The notes: generated by a model not told the origin, from the letters alone. A stretch of 49,990 nucleotides of DNA from Alkanindiges hydrocarboniclasticus (GCF_001982605.1 NZ_MLCN01000055.1:1-49990), one strand, 5' to 3'; positions 25,292-35,252 are shown, counted from the stretch's first letter. Program-made: numbers and translations.

Positions 25292-26692
25292 ATGAAAGAA
25301 AAGTTCGATGATTTAAAAGCTCGCTGGGCGGAAATGGACGCCAACGACAAACGTAAGTATTTCTATGGCATTGGCCTGATGTTCATACTTATCATTGTTT
25401 TTGCTTTAGGAAAACAGCGAAATGCCCAGTATGAAAATCTAGCCGATAAAGCTGCTGATCAGGAAATCACAAACTCATCAGTAGTTACTCCAAAAGTAGA
25501 GGCACCCACACTGGATGACCTTCGTGGTGCATCCCTAGAGCAAATTGAGCAGGGCAGGCAACAAACCGAGGCAGCTACTGCGGAACAAGAAAAACTTCGG
25601 GAACAGGTTAAGCTGGAACAGGAACAACTTAAAAGCCAGACCTCTGAATTAGCATCGCGTATGGCAACCATGCAAGAGGAACTGCGCCTTGCCCGAATGG
25701 GTAGCGATGGCAGTGGTGTCAATAATGTTGATGGTGTGCAATTACCCCCTTTACCATCGCTTGATGACAAGGGCTTACCTAAGGCGGCAACTTCTGGGGC
25801 AGGCACTGATCCGGCCTATAATGATTCTGGGATAAGAGCAGTTGGGATGACGCCTGACCAACAGTCAGGTACTGGTGATCCTTTAGCTGCAACAGATTCA
25901 ATTGATTCGCCTTCTACCAGTACCGGTGGCTTACGGGTTATTACCAAATCTGGCCAGAATTCCCAACCGAGAATGGGTGGACTTGGCCAGCCAGCCAATA
26001 AGCTCTCTGATACAGACAAAAAACAACTACGGCAAAGCATTCAAAGGCAAGTGACGTCCAGCAAGATTCTACCTACTGGATCACTGCTTGAAGGTGTGCT
26101 GTTGACAGGGATGGATGCTGCCGCGTCCAGTAAAGGACAGGCAACCCCAGTACCAGCCCTAATTCGGGTAAAAAAAGAAGCAATCCTGCCTAATAAATAT
26201 CTGCAAGATGTTAGAGAGTGCTTTGTTGTTGTGAGTGGCTTTGGTGATCTGGCCAGTGAGCGTGCTCGTCTCAGAACAGAAAATATCTCATGTATCTTCA
26301 AAGATGGCCAATACATTGATCAGCCAATCAGTGGCTATGTGGTTGGCGAAGATGGCAAGGCAGGGATGCGAGGCCGAGTTGTCGAACGCCAAGGTGCAAT
26401 TATTGGCAAGTCAGTGCTGGCCAGCTTCTTGGCAGGATTTGGTTCAAATCTTTCCCCAACAAAAGTTGAGGCACTGGATATTTCCGCAGGCAGTACTACA
26501 CGCGTTCAGCGTCCTGATGCTGGTGTTGCTGCTGAAATGGGTGCCTATCAGGGTGTTGGTCAGGGCTTCTCAACAGTTTCCCAATATTATCTAGACATGG
26601 CCAACCAGTTATTCCCAATTATTGAAATTGATGCAGCCCGTAAAGTGACCATTGTATTAACCGCACGCCTTGAGGTACAAAAAATTGATTAA
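25292..26692 (+). CDS. traB: Conjugal transfer core protein TraB
   Basis: A 466-residue VirB10-like protein: one membrane helix near residues 22-40 (FYGIGLMFILIIVFALG), a coiled coil at about 65-125 (EKLREQVKLEQEQLKSQTSE), a proline- and serine-rich linker, and a C-terminal TrbI/VirB10 beta-barrel domain (LPTGSLLEGVLLTGMDA to DAARKVTIVLTARLEVQ). It spans the periplasm and joins TraK and TraV to the inner membrane. Confidence 0.92.
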   Translation: MKEKFDDLKARWAEMDANDKRKYFYGIGLMFILIIVFALGKQRNAQYENLADKAADQEITNSSVVTPKVEAPTLDDLRGASLEQIEQGRQQTEAATAEQEKLREQVKLEQEQLKSQTSELASRMATMQEELRLARMGSDGSGVNNVDGVQLPPLPSLDDKGLPKAATSGAGTDPAYNDSGIRAVGMTPDQQSGTGDPLAATDSIDSPSTSTGGLRVITKSGQNSQPRMGGLGQPANKLSDTDKKQLRQSIQRQVTSSKILPTGSLLEGVLLTGMDAAASSKGQATPVPALIRVKKEAILPNKYLQDVRECFVVVSGFGDLASERARLRTENISCIFKDGQYIDQPISGYVVGEDGKAGMRGRVVERQGAIIGKSVLASFLAGFGSNLSPTKVEALDISAGSTTRVQRPDAGVAAEMGAYQGVGQGFSTVSQYYLDMANQLFPIIEIDAARKVTIVLTARLEVQKID

Positions 26693-27314
26693 GCAATTTC
26701 AAATTCCATTATTTCTGTGTATCGCATCCAGTTTAATTGGTGGTTGTAGCTCACTGGGTCATCAAAAGCACTTTGGTTGCTCAGGAATGCCGGATGGAGT
26801 GGTATGTAAGACTCCAATTCAAGTCTATCAGCTGACCAATGGCAGTACTGATTCATTGGCCATAGAGGATAGCTCTGAAAAACAGGAGGGCATGTTCAGG
26901 TCTTCTAGGAAATCAAAAGCACCAGCGTCCAAGGAAGATAATATTTTTTCACGCCCTGCTTTTGAAACATTCAGTGGAGCCATGCCAGTTCTTGAACAGC
27001 CAAAAGTACTTAGAATCTGGGTCGCACCATGGCGCGATGAAAATGAAACTTTAAACTGGCCAAGCTATATGTTTTCAGAGATCACTCCGAAAAAATGGAG
27101 CTTTGGTGGTATTTCATTCCGGAATAATCCACCAACTGCACCACTGGTGGGAGATTTTAAATCACCCTCAACAGATGTTACTGCTGAGGCTGCCGCAAAC
27201 GAAATGGAAAATGGGGTTCAACAGGATCAACGAAATAATGCAGTTGCCTCAATGAACAACAGTAATGCTGGCATGACGGCAACCCCAAATCCTGTTGAGC
27301 AAAGCAATCCATAG
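26685..27314 (+). CDS. traV: Conjugal transfer lipoprotein TraV
   Basis: A protein of about 209 residues with a lipoprotein signal (IPLFLCIASSLIGGC) and the TraV motif FGCSGMPDGVVCKTPIQVYQ. The middle contains LRIWVAPWRDENETLNWPSY, also typical of TraV. The likely start is TTG at 26685, nine bases after GAGG and overlapping the traB stop; a TTG at 26670 is also in frame. TraV anchors the core complex in the outer membrane. Confidence 0.85.
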   Translation: MIKQFQIPLFLCIASSLIGGCSSLGHQKHFGCSGMPDGVVCKTPIQVYQLTNGSTDSLAIEDSSEKQEGMFRSSRKSKAPASKEDNIFSRPAFETFSGAMPVLEQPKVLRIWVAPWRDENETLNWPSYMFSEITPKKWSFGGISFRNNPPTAPLVGDFKSPSTDVTAEAAANEMENGVQQDQRNNAVASMNNSNAGMTATPNPVEQSNP

Positions 27315-27508
27315 ATTTATTAATTAATAAATTAATTATTGTGTTAAATAATTAGTTATTAGTTGAAATAAATACTAGGAAAACTAATAAGAAATATATA
27401 CAATCAGTCAATTGCAAAGAGCGATTATGTGCAAACAATAAAAAAGCACCGCTTTTTGTAATTGAAGATCAATACTTTTATTAACAATCGAAACCGAGGA
27501 CTGTTCGC

Positions 27509-27940
27509 ATGCAAGCAACTAATACCTTAATTTCTGCCCAATTTGCCCTGCGCAAACTGGCCAACAATCCATTAGCCCGCAAAATCTCTTATTTTGCAGC
27601 ACTTGCTCTATTAGTCGTGATTGCCTATGCATTTACGATTGAATTTGCCAGTGCTTTAACCGTAGGCACCAACGGCACCATCACTGCTGGTACCGGTAGC
27701 CAGAGCACTGCTGCTACCCTTACCACTGGTGGTAACGTGCTGCAACAACCACTTTATTGGTTACTAAACTTCCTGAAAGGGACTGGTGGTCTGTTCGCAG
27801 CTGTATTGGCACTGCTGTTCACCATTTTTGAAGCTTTCGTTCGTAAAAATCTGGTGGGTGCAATTCTTTCTTTCGCTGTTGCTTTGGTTGCGTTGTATGG
27901 CCCAGGCATCCTGACTACTTTCTTCGGTGCTTCTCTGTAA
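27509..27940 (+). CDS. traA: F-type pilin TraA
   Basis: A 143-residue propilin with a long leader of about 49 residues that ends EFASA, giving a mature protein of about 94 residues. Two hydrophobic helices (about 74-108 and 115-140) flank a basic turn (FVRKN), as in F-type pilins. The ribosome binding site is GAGG. The 27315-27508 gap before it is AT-rich and should hold a promoter; a terminator follows, so pilin may be transcribed separately and more strongly. Confidence 0.88.
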   Translation: MQATNTLISAQFALRKLANNPLARKISYFAALALLVVIAYAFTIEFASALTVGTNGTITAGTGSQSTAATLTTGGNVLQQPLYWLLNFLKGTGGLFAAVLALLFTIFEAFVRKNLVGAILSFAVALVALYGPGILTTFFGASL

Positions 27941-27954
27941 GCCTTAAGAAAATG

Positions 27955-27982
27955 AAAAAGTTGCCAACTGGCAACTTTTTTT
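27955..27982 (+). terminator. Intrinsic terminator after traA
   Basis: Stem GTTGCC/GGCAAC with loop AACT (27960-27975), an A-run before it and seven T after. The remaining gap to traC (27983-28213) is AT-rich with no gene. Partial termination here would raise pilin relative to downstream genes. Confidence 0.85.
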
Positions 27983-28213
27983 ATGCCAAAAAAATGAAAA
28001 TTTAAGTATTCTTATTAAGGTGTGACCAGTAGGAAAAATCCTAATCTATTGATTATTAATAAAAATAAATAATTAAATATATGGAATTAAATAAATTATC
28101 TAATAATTAATTAATTAATGAAATTATAAATAAAAGATTTTATAATTGATCCATTATTGTGAATATAAATACTGCCATTCTGCGTAGGATTTAGTTAACT
28201 AAAGGGGTGTTTA

Positions 28214-30715
28214 ATGAATTCCATTGCCAAAAAAATTAATGCAATGTTGCAACGACACAGAGCGAGTTCAGCTGCACCGGTTCATGCTATTTCAGAAGAC
28301 TCTTATTTTTATATAGAGCATGATAAAAAAAGATCATATTTAGGGGCATCATTTCGAGTTACCCCATTAAATGGCATTAATAGTGCCATGTTTGAGCAGC
28401 TGATTTCCACGCTATCCATGGAGATTCCTGAAGGGACAATTATTCAATTTACTTACATTTCAACAAATCATGTTGATGCTGAAATTGACCATTACATCCT
28501 TAATAAATATAACCTGATTCAATCAAACCTTACGATGGATGAAAGGCAACGCGAGTTAGCCTGTGAAATTCTTGCTGAGGAAAAAATTGCACTTGAACGG
28601 GGTAAAAGTATCCCGCCTATTCCATTTACACAGCTTACAACCCGTTATAACCGCATCATCATCAGCGTAAAAATACCAACTGATGTGCATATGAGTGAAG
28701 AGGATTACCAGAGCGCAAAGGAATACATGATTAAACTGGAAACCAGTTTAAAGGCAAACATATTTAGTGATCTTACAAAGCTCAATGTGACTGAGTATCT
28801 GGCGGAGACCCGCTCAATTCTCTACCCATTTATTCCTTTAAACACTGCTTACGATGTCAATGTAAAAATCGGTGAGCAAGTCCTGTTTCCAACCACCAAG
28901 ATTTCAAATAAAGATACCAATACCCTGCAAATTAATGACACGTATTATAAGCTTTTATCTGTCCATACCTTGCCCACGCCTACCAACAATATTTTGCTAA
29001 TGAATTTGCTGATTGGCGATCCGGTTGGTAATGAAAAGCAAATAGGGACTCCCTTTGTTGTATCAACTGTAATGAAGTTCCACGATCCGTTTAAAAAATC
29101 CGCAAGTGTAGAGCGTGACTACATGTATGTTTCGGATCAGGCTACACCATTTATCCTTAAGTTTACCCCAGCGCTAGCCATTAAAAAACGTGGGTTGCAG
29201 ATTATGTTTGAAGCGGTCAAGTCTGGCCAGAAATCCTGTGAAATGACTTTAAACATTTTCTTGATGCATCAGGATAAGGTCAAGGTATCCCGTCAGGTGA
29301 CTCAGCTGATTAGCTTTATTAAAGGTGCAAACCTCACACTTCAGGAAGACAGTGAAATCTTATGGCCAATGCTCTATAACTGTTTGCCGCTCTACCCCAG
29401 TGAAGAATCCTTAAAAAACACCTACCGGCATAGAACACTCTCTGCTGAACAGGCCACCACATTCCTTCCGGTGTTTACTGATTTTAAAGGCTATAGCAAA
29501 GAAGGGAATAATATTTATTTTACCCGACGAGCACAGCACTTTTTCTTTGATCCAACGACTGGCATGAATCGTAATGGGGCAATTTTAGGTTCCTCAGGTG
29601 GCGGTAAGTCTGTCTCTACAAACTACCTCGTAATGAATGAATGGCTGGCAGGAAGTATGCAGCGCATTATTGACGAGGGGGGATCATATAAAAAACTATG
29701 CTCTTTACTGGGAGGACAATATATTGATTTTACTGTTAATTCTAATATTTGCCTTAATCCCTTTACCCACATCCGTGATATTGATGAGGAACTTAACCAA
29801 TTGGTGTTACTGGTTGAGAAAATGGCTGCACCAAAAGAATCATTTCGCGATCTTGAAACAGCACTTGTGACTGAAGCAATACGCAGTGTCTGGGATAAGA
29901 AAACCAACCTGATGACCATTACTGACTTGGCGGAAATGCTCCGTCAACATGACAAGATTGAAGCGCGTGAAATTGCAACCAAGCTTTATGCGTATACCAA
30001 GGATGGCCAGTATGGCAAATGGTTCCAAGGAGCCAATAATCTCAATTTTGATTCAAACCTTGTGGTACTCGAGTTGTTTGGCCTAAAGCAGCAGCCAGCC
30101 CTTAAAAGTGTTGTTCTGATGCTGCTATTAACCCGCATTCAGCATGACATGTATAACCAGACCCATATTGCCCGTAAATTTGCTTGGTTTGACGAAGCGA
30201 AATCCTATTTGGGTGATCCAGTTACAGCGGAATTTATCGACGATTTTTATGCACGCTTGCGTAAATTTAATGCTGGCGTCTGGTTGATTACTCAGTCCCT
30301 ATCGACCATTGCAATGAATCCAGCAATTAGATCAATTCTCAATAACTGCTACTGGAAGATTTATTTACCTCATAAAGAGGCAGAAATCACCGAGATGATG
30401 CAAAAGGGAATTATCCCATCTGACCAATCATTTGCTGCCATGCTCCGGACAGTCCACAAACGTGATGGTGAATATGGCGAGTTCATGTTGAGTAATGATG
30501 ATTCATTTACAACCGCCAGACTGGTACTGACCCGCTTTCAGCAAATCCTGTTCTTTAGTAGCGGCAACGAACGTAACTACATTAATTACCTGCTTGATAA
30601 CGGCATGAATATTGTGGACGCGATTCGCCAGCTGATGGAAATGGAATCTCAGGGAGACCTCATCCCACAATTTAAGGAAGAGGCAGAGGAAAGTGAAACC
30701 ATTGAAGTGGCTTAA
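28214..30715 (+). CDS. traC: Conjugal transfer ATPase TraC (VirB4-like)
   Basis: An 833-residue ATPase of the TraC/VirB4 family. Walker A is GSSGGGKS (residues 459-466) and Walker B is FAWFDEAKSYLG (Asp660-Glu661). Later blocks ITQSLSTIAMNPAIRSILNN and PSDQSFAAMLRTVHKRDGEY fit the family. It powers pilus assembly at the inner membrane. The ATG has AGGGG upstream. Confidence 0.93.
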   Translation: MNSIAKKINAMLQRHRASSAAPVHAISEDSYFYIEHDKKRSYLGASFRVTPLNGINSAMFEQLISTLSMEIPEGTIIQFTYISTNHVDAEIDHYILNKYNLIQSNLTMDERQRELACEILAEEKIALERGKSIPPIPFTQLTTRYNRIIISVKIPTDVHMSEEDYQSAKEYMIKLETSLKANIFSDLTKLNVTEYLAETRSILYPFIPLNTAYDVNVKIGEQVLFPTTKISNKDTNTLQINDTYYKLLSVHTLPTPTNNILLMNLLIGDPVGNEKQIGTPFVVSTVMKFHDPFKKSASVERDYMYVSDQATPFILKFTPALAIKKRGLQIMFEAVKSGQKSCEMTLNIFLMHQDKVKVSRQVTQLISFIKGANLTLQEDSEILWPMLYNCLPLYPSEESLKNTYRHRTLSAEQATTFLPVFTDFKGYSKEGNNIYFTRRAQHFFFDPTTGMNRNGAILGSSGGGKSVSTNYLVMNEWLAGSMQRIIDEGGSYKKLCSLLGGQYIDFTVNSNICLNPFTHIRDIDEELNQLVLLVEKMAAPKESFRDLETALVTEAIRSVWDKKTNLMTITDLAEMLRQHDKIEAREIATKLYAYTKDGQYGKWFQGANNLNFDSNLVVLELFGLKQQPALKSVVLMLLLTRIQHDMYNQTHIARKFAWFDEAKSYLGDPVTAEFIDDFYARLRKFNAGVWLITQSLSTIAMNPAIRSILNNCYWKIYLPHKEAEITEMMQKGIIPSDQSFAAMLRTVHKRDGEYGEFMLSNDDSFTTARLVLTRFQQILFFSSGNERNYINYLLDNGMNIVDAIRQLMEMESQGDLIPQFKEEAEESETIEVA

Positions 30716-30793
30716 AAAAGTTTCAGCATTTCCCCTGTACACCATGAGAATGGTTTATGGCCAGTCCAATTTAATTTAAAGAGCACAAAAATA

Positions 30794-31444
30794 ATGTCAA
30801 ATAACCCGTCCGAAAATTCACAGGTACCAACAACCGTTGAAGTTGTGGAATCTACGACCGTTGAGCATAAAACCGAATTTAATGCATTCCATGCTCAGGG
30901 TCAAAAATCATCTTTACCACCGACTTGGGTCATCATACTGACAGGACTATTAATCATTTACCTGTGTGTGAGCCGACTTGACCTTCTGCCACCAAAATTT
31001 ACACTTTCTGGTACCAAGACGATATTTATTGACGTTGAAAAGATCGTCATTGCCAATTCTGCAAAAATGGCTCAAAAAGCGTCCGGTGAAGCACAGGTTC
31101 ATTATGAAGCCCAATTATTTGCCTTAAAGCTTAAGGATGAGCTCAGAAAGCTACGTGATCAGGGTTATGTAGTGATCCAGCCCCAAAGTGCATTGGCTTG
31201 GCCAGCATCTCTGGATTATACGTTACGGTTTGCCCACGACATGAATGTTGATCTTTCCTCATATCAAAAACTGTTTGAGCAAGCACCAAAATCAACACTA
31301 CCCGCTAATAGTGTGGCTACAGCAGCTGCAACCAATCCAACCACAGCCGCTGTTACCCCTGTTCCTACAAGTGATAATGCACAGACAGGTGATGTACAGG
31401 CAAATGCCAATGGCGAAGCGCTTGACTACGGGCTGGTGAATTAA
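30794..31444 (+). CDS. trbI: F-type TrbI-like transfer protein
   Basis: A 216-residue protein with one membrane helix at about residues 45-63 (WVIILTGLLIIYLCVSRL) and a periplasmic domain of the TrbI F-type kind (IFIDVEKIVIANSAKMAQ, helical segment, then YVVIQPQSALAWP). F-type TrbI affects pilus retraction. The C-terminus is a proline-, threonine- and alanine-rich tail. It precedes the S26 peptidase with adjacent stop and start. Confidence 0.7.
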   Translation: MSNNPSENSQVPTTVEVVESTTVEHKTEFNAFHAQGQKSSLPPTWVIILTGLLIIYLCVSRLDLLPPKFTLSGTKTIFIDVEKIVIANSAKMAQKASGEAQVHYEAQLFALKLKDELRKLRDQGYVVIQPQSALAWPASLDYTLRFAHDMNVDLSSYQKLFEQAPKSTLPANSVATAAATNPTTAAVTPVPTSDNAQTGDVQANANGEALDYGLVN

Positions 31445-32065
31445 ATGACGACTAAAGCAAGTAAAATTTCAAACTGGCCAAAACGGATATTCTGGTTTTT
31501 TGCAAAACCTCCAGTGGAGTTTGTTCAGCAGCTACATCAAGCCACTCGGGGCAAGCGCCTAAAAGTTATGTGGACAATGGTATTTATGGGGTTAGGAATT
31601 ATTATCGCCCAAAGTGCCTCACAGTCCCTTGGTATGACGTATGGCATAGGCATGGATGTTAGTAATATTTCCTCAAACGATCATATCTTTTACTTAATCA
31701 AGAAAAATGAAATCGCTGTAGCACAGGCCAAGGTTGGGGATTATCTGGTATTCCAGTCCGATCTGTTAAAGCCTTATGTCAATAGTGATGCGGTCATTAT
31801 CAAAAAAATTGCAGCAACAGCCGGTGATCGTATCAAGGTGCAGCAGGGTGTTGTCACAGTTAATGGCAAGGAAGTAACACGGCTAAACCCAATTGTACTT
31901 GGAAAATTGCATAAGAAAGCCAGTGACTATGACCGTGAAATGGTATTGCCCAAAAATGCTTTTTTTGTTCTGGGTTCCAATCCGCGTTCATATGACTCAC
32001 GTTACTGGAATTATCTGGTTATACGTCAGGAGACGGTCAGCCGTGCTTATCCATTCCTATTTTAA
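31445..32065 (+). CDS. trhF: TrhF/TraF-type S26 signal peptidase-like protein
   Basis: A 206-residue protein with a membrane helix near residues 38-60 and a S26 peptidase-like domain: a serine-rich stretch GMDVSNISSNDHIFYLI (candidate nucleophile), VGDYLVFQSD, the lysine-containing VIIKKIAATAGDRI and the C-terminal FVLGSNPRSYDSRYWNYL. TrhF-type peptidases process and cyclise pilin in IncH and related systems. The nucleophile is not certain from sequence alone. Confidence 0.82.
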   Translation: MTTKASKISNWPKRIFWFFAKPPVEFVQQLHQATRGKRLKVMWTMVFMGLGIIIAQSASQSLGMTYGIGMDVSNISSNDHIFYLIKKNEIAVAQAKVGDYLVFQSDLLKPYVNSDAVIIKKIAATAGDRIKVQQGVVTVNGKEVTRLNPIVLGKLHKKASDYDREMVLPKNAFFVLGSNPRSYDSRYWNYLVIRQETVSRAYPFLF

Positions 32066-33047
32066 GTATACCGTGCTAATGGCCGGCATGATGGTGATCA
32101 GTAGTGTGGCCATATCGGCTGCACCCAATGGTGCCAATCCCAGTTTTTATGATAAAAAAGCTGAAGGCTGGTATTGGTATAAAGACCCCAAAAAGCTTCC
32201 ACCAAAAAAGATCATTGATCAGAAACCTGTCGTTGTCGTTGCGCCAGTACAGCAAAACCCAACTCAGCAATCAGTGAAGGTTGAATCACCGCCAGCGGTC
32301 TTTTCAGTAAAGTGGTTTAATGAAAATATGGATGCTGCGCGAATTCGTGCGCTTGATAATCCACGTAATCCGGATGGTACGCCGTCCAAAGATATGATTG
32401 CCTATATGTATTTCCAGCGTGTGGCATTAGATAAAGCACAAAACTTTGCCTATGCGGCACAGGATGCCGTTTCCTCTGATCCAATACTGGATGAAACCAG
32501 TCGTATCCCTATTGATACAGGGGCGATCACCACTTTCAAACGTATGGTTGAGGATGACAAGAAATCAGCGCTCAACAGTCTTACCCAAAAGGCAGGCCTG
32601 TGGTTTTTCTTCGACTCAACCTGCCAGTATTGTGCTTATCAATATCAGTCTTTAAATGCATTTGTTAGCCAATACCGCTTTCCTGTGCGCTATATCAGCA
32701 TGGATAACAAGCCCTTGGCAGGAATGCGGTCTTTCTTGCCAAATCGTGGGTTGGCACAGCAGCTTAATCTGAAAGTTACTCCAGCAATTGTATTGGTCGT
32801 ACCCCCCAATAATTTTTATATCGTGAGTCATGGGATGTCAGCAACCAGCACGATTGGAGACAAGATTTTACTGGCCGCTGCTTCTCGTAACCTGTTGCCT
32901 AAGGAGATCAAGGATCGTATTGATCCCTATAACAAGGGAATTATGACTCCTGAACAAATGAAAATATCGCAACAGGAACAAGCCAAGCTGGATAAAGACC
33001 CGAACGCTTTTGTTGACCTTATCAAAGATGCTTTAGGTGGAAAATAG
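32043..33047 (+). CDS. traF: Conjugal transfer protein TraF (thioredoxin-like)
   Basis: A 334-residue protein with a signal sequence and a TraF-type domain: GWYWYKDPKKLPP near the mature start, then GLWFFFDSTCQYCAYQYQSL with a CQYC pair, RYISMDNKPL, and the cis-proline LKVTPAIVLVVPPN. It is a periplasmic pilus-assembly protein. The likely start is GTG at 32043, with AGGAG ten bases upstream, overlapping the peptidase gene by 23 bases; an ATG at 32078 would shorten the signal. Confidence 0.88.
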   Translation: MLIHSYFKYTVLMAGMMVISSVAISAAPNGANPSFYDKKAEGWYWYKDPKKLPPKKIIDQKPVVVVAPVQQNPTQQSVKVESPPAVFSVKWFNENMDAARIRALDNPRNPDGTPSKDMIAYMYFQRVALDKAQNFAYAAQDAVSSDPILDETSRIPIDTGAITTFKRMVEDDKKSALNSLTQKAGLWFFFDSTCQYCAYQYQSLNAFVSQYRFPVRYISMDNKPLAGMRSFLPNRGLAQQLNLKVTPAIVLVVPPNNFYIVSHGMSATSTIGDKILLAAASRNLLPKEIKDRIDPYNKGIMTPEQMKISQQEQAKLDKDPNAFVDLIKDALGGK

Positions 33048-33058
33048 GAGATATACCA

Positions 33059-34609
33059 ATGAAAAATTATCTTAATAAAAAATCGCTAACGGCTACCTGT
33101 TTTGGAATCTGGCTGGCCATGAATGCGACCCCCTTATCTGCTGCCAATAGCCTAGATAGTGTTATGGATGGCATATATAGCAATATGACCTCACCAGATA
33201 TTTATAATTCCCAGCGCCGTGGAGTACTGGTGGGGGGGAGCTATGTTGCGCGTATTCCAACCCGCAGTATCAACCTCATATCATTTGATCCACCGCGCTT
33301 AAATGCCGGATGTGGTGGTATTGACATGTACCTTGGAGGCTTTTCCATGATCAACAGTAAACAGATCGTGGAAACCCTGCGCCAGATTGGCCAGAATGCA
33401 GTTGGCCTTTTATTTCAACTGGGTTTAAAGGCAGTAAATGATCAGCTCTCAGGGATGTTGAGTAACTGGTCTAAAAAGCTCGAAGACATTAACAGTATGC
33501 TGAAAAACACCTGCCAAGCAGCCAATAAAGTGGTTTCATTAATGAACCCCAAGGAAAGCGCAGCGACCTTTGCTTCCATGAAAGGTGGCTTAATGAAAAC
33601 GATTACTGGCGGTTTTTCTGATACCGCAGAAATGGAACAGCAAAAGCAGTTAAACCCATCTGCCCTGACGCCAAATGCTTCTGGCACCCTAACCGGCAAT
33701 GACCTTAAGCTGGCTGAGTCGAACCCTAATTTAGGTAATATAGTTTGGCGTGCAGCCGTGAACTCAGGGGTAACCGCCAAAATATCTAGCTCTACCAGTC
33801 CGGTGGCAGCTACCAGTGAGCCTGAATTGGCCATACTGCTGATGAACGTGGTTGGGACACTGATCTATAGTGGAAAAGACCTCTCGGCAACGTCTGGATG
33901 TAAAACAGGGGATAATGTGACCTGTGTGAATGATGCTGAACCCTATGCAGCCTACATTCATCCGCAGGATTTGATCGATCCGCAAGATAAAACCATCAAG
34001 GCCTGTGCCGGTTCAATTGCTTCAAATAATAAAGAGTTTGGTTGTCAGACACTGGAGGATAGAAAACTTTCCACCTACTTTAAAGGAACTCGATACATCA
34101 TTAATGACAAATTGTACGGTAAAAGAACCAATCAAGTCCTGACACCCAGTGATATTAAAGCTGCCATTTCAGCGAAGCAGGGTATTATTGGCAAGGTATT
34201 AAGTAATCAGACATTAACTACGGCTGAGCTTCAGTTCCTAAACAGTATACCGGCTCCATTGTATGCGTATTTAAAAGCTGTCCAAAACTCGCCTGAAGCA
34301 ATTGCGATGATAAGTTCACGGGTTACCCCCATGATTGAAAACTATTTTGCAACTAACATTGCACAGTCATTTTATGAATCAGGGTCTGAGATGTTTAGTG
34401 GAAAAAATATCAAGGTTGAAGAGCCCGCGTTTGTTAAAGAAAGACTGGCCATATTTAAGCAGGAAATGAATGCCCTTACGCCTGATCCGAAAGACCGGAT
34501 CAAGGAAGAAAATGAGCTGCGTACTTTTGTTAGGGATACCGTTGCTTCATTGCCAAAAAATGTCCGCTTCCAAGTTAATCCTGCTATGTCAGTAGGTTCA
34601 AATAATTAA
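33059..34609 (+). CDS. traH: Conjugal transfer protein TraH
   Basis: A 516-residue protein with a signal peptide (residues 1-28) and TraH features: SLDSVMDGIYSNMTSPDIY, SQRRGVLVGGSYVARIPTRS, SFDPPRLNAGCGGIDMYLGG and FSMINSKQIVETLRQIGQNA. It is a periplasmic F-pilus assembly protein. It lies directly after traF; the next expected gene, traG, does not follow. Confidence 0.93.
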   Translation: MKNYLNKKSLTATCFGIWLAMNATPLSAANSLDSVMDGIYSNMTSPDIYNSQRRGVLVGGSYVARIPTRSINLISFDPPRLNAGCGGIDMYLGGFSMINSKQIVETLRQIGQNAVGLLFQLGLKAVNDQLSGMLSNWSKKLEDINSMLKNTCQAANKVVSLMNPKESAATFASMKGGLMKTITGGFSDTAEMEQQKQLNPSALTPNASGTLTGNDLKLAESNPNLGNIVWRAAVNSGVTAKISSSTSPVAATSEPELAILLMNVVGTLIYSGKDLSATSGCKTGDNVTCVNDAEPYAAYIHPQDLIDPQDKTIKACAGSIASNNKEFGCQTLEDRKLSTYFKGTRYIINDKLYGKRTNQVLTPSDIKAAISAKQGIIGKVLSNQTLTTAELQFLNSIPAPLYAYLKAVQNSPEAIAMISSRVTPMIENYFATNIAQSFYESGSEMFSGKNIKVEEPAFVKERLAIFKQEMNALTPDPKDRIKEENELRTFVRDTVASLPKNVRFQVNPAMSVGSNN

Positions 34610-34617
34610 TAAAACAA

Positions 34618-34648
34618 GCCCTAGGCCAATGAACTAGGGCATTTTTTT
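34618..34648 (+). terminator. Intrinsic terminator of the main tra operon
   Basis: Stem GCCCTAG (34618-34624) pairs with CTAGGGC (34634-34640), then A and seven T. It marks the end of the tra operon. The AGGA of the following gene comes immediately after. Confidence 0.88.
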
Positions 34649-34659
34649 AGGAAACAAAC

Positions 34660-35121
34660 GTGCAAAACCGTGATAAAACACTACCAGACTGGCTTGGTAT
34701 AGAGGAAATCGCTTTCTCACTGGGATTATCAAAAGTCATCACCAAGAACCAACTCAGTAAGCCCGTTGAAGCGCGAAATAAGGCATTTAGAGATTGTTAT
34801 GATAGCTTTGTCCGCCATACCCATAAAATTATCAAGAAGCACCGCTTGGAATCATTTGATGACTTAAAAACCATATACATGATCAAAAATGAATATGCAG
34901 AGAGCCCTTTTGCCCATCGTGATAGTGTTTCTGGCCAGCAATTATCGTCCCTCGTCAACCTGAGGCTGGAAATCACGCATATTGATGAATTAGGCCTACG
35001 GCTTGGGATTAGCAAAAGGACAATATTCCGTTTAAAGAATCCGGATCAAGCCTATGAGATTAAACTCATGTATCCAGTGTTCTGGTGCCTGATGAATGAT
35101 TTAAGGGTTAAAGCTGCGTAA
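34660..35121 (+). CDS. HTH-type plasmid protein
   Basis: A 153-residue protein starting at GTG with AGGA seven bases upstream. The C-terminal part has a helix-turn-helix (IDELGLRLGISKRTIFRL, about residues 109-126). The N-terminus is also HTH-like (LGIEEIAFSLGLSKVITKNQ). It is probably a DNA-binding regulator of nearby genes. I do not recognise a specific family. It is directly behind the tra terminator, so it needs read-through or its own promoter. Confidence 0.65.
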   Translation: MQNRDKTLPDWLGIEEIAFSLGLSKVITKNQLSKPVEARNKAFRDCYDSFVRHTHKIIKKHRLESFDDLKTIYMIKNEYAESPFAHRDSVSGQQLSSLVNLRLEITHIDELGLRLGISKRTIFRLKNPDQAYEIKLMYPVFWCLMNDLRVKAA

Positions 35122-35252
35122 TAAGCCACAGAGGCTGCATTAGCCACAGATCAGGTGCAACCCCATGATGGCAGCTTAGCGCTATATCATGGTTGTAATG
35201 GCAACATGTGCTGTATAAGGTGTAGTGAAATTACAATTTGCTTGTATGTTAG

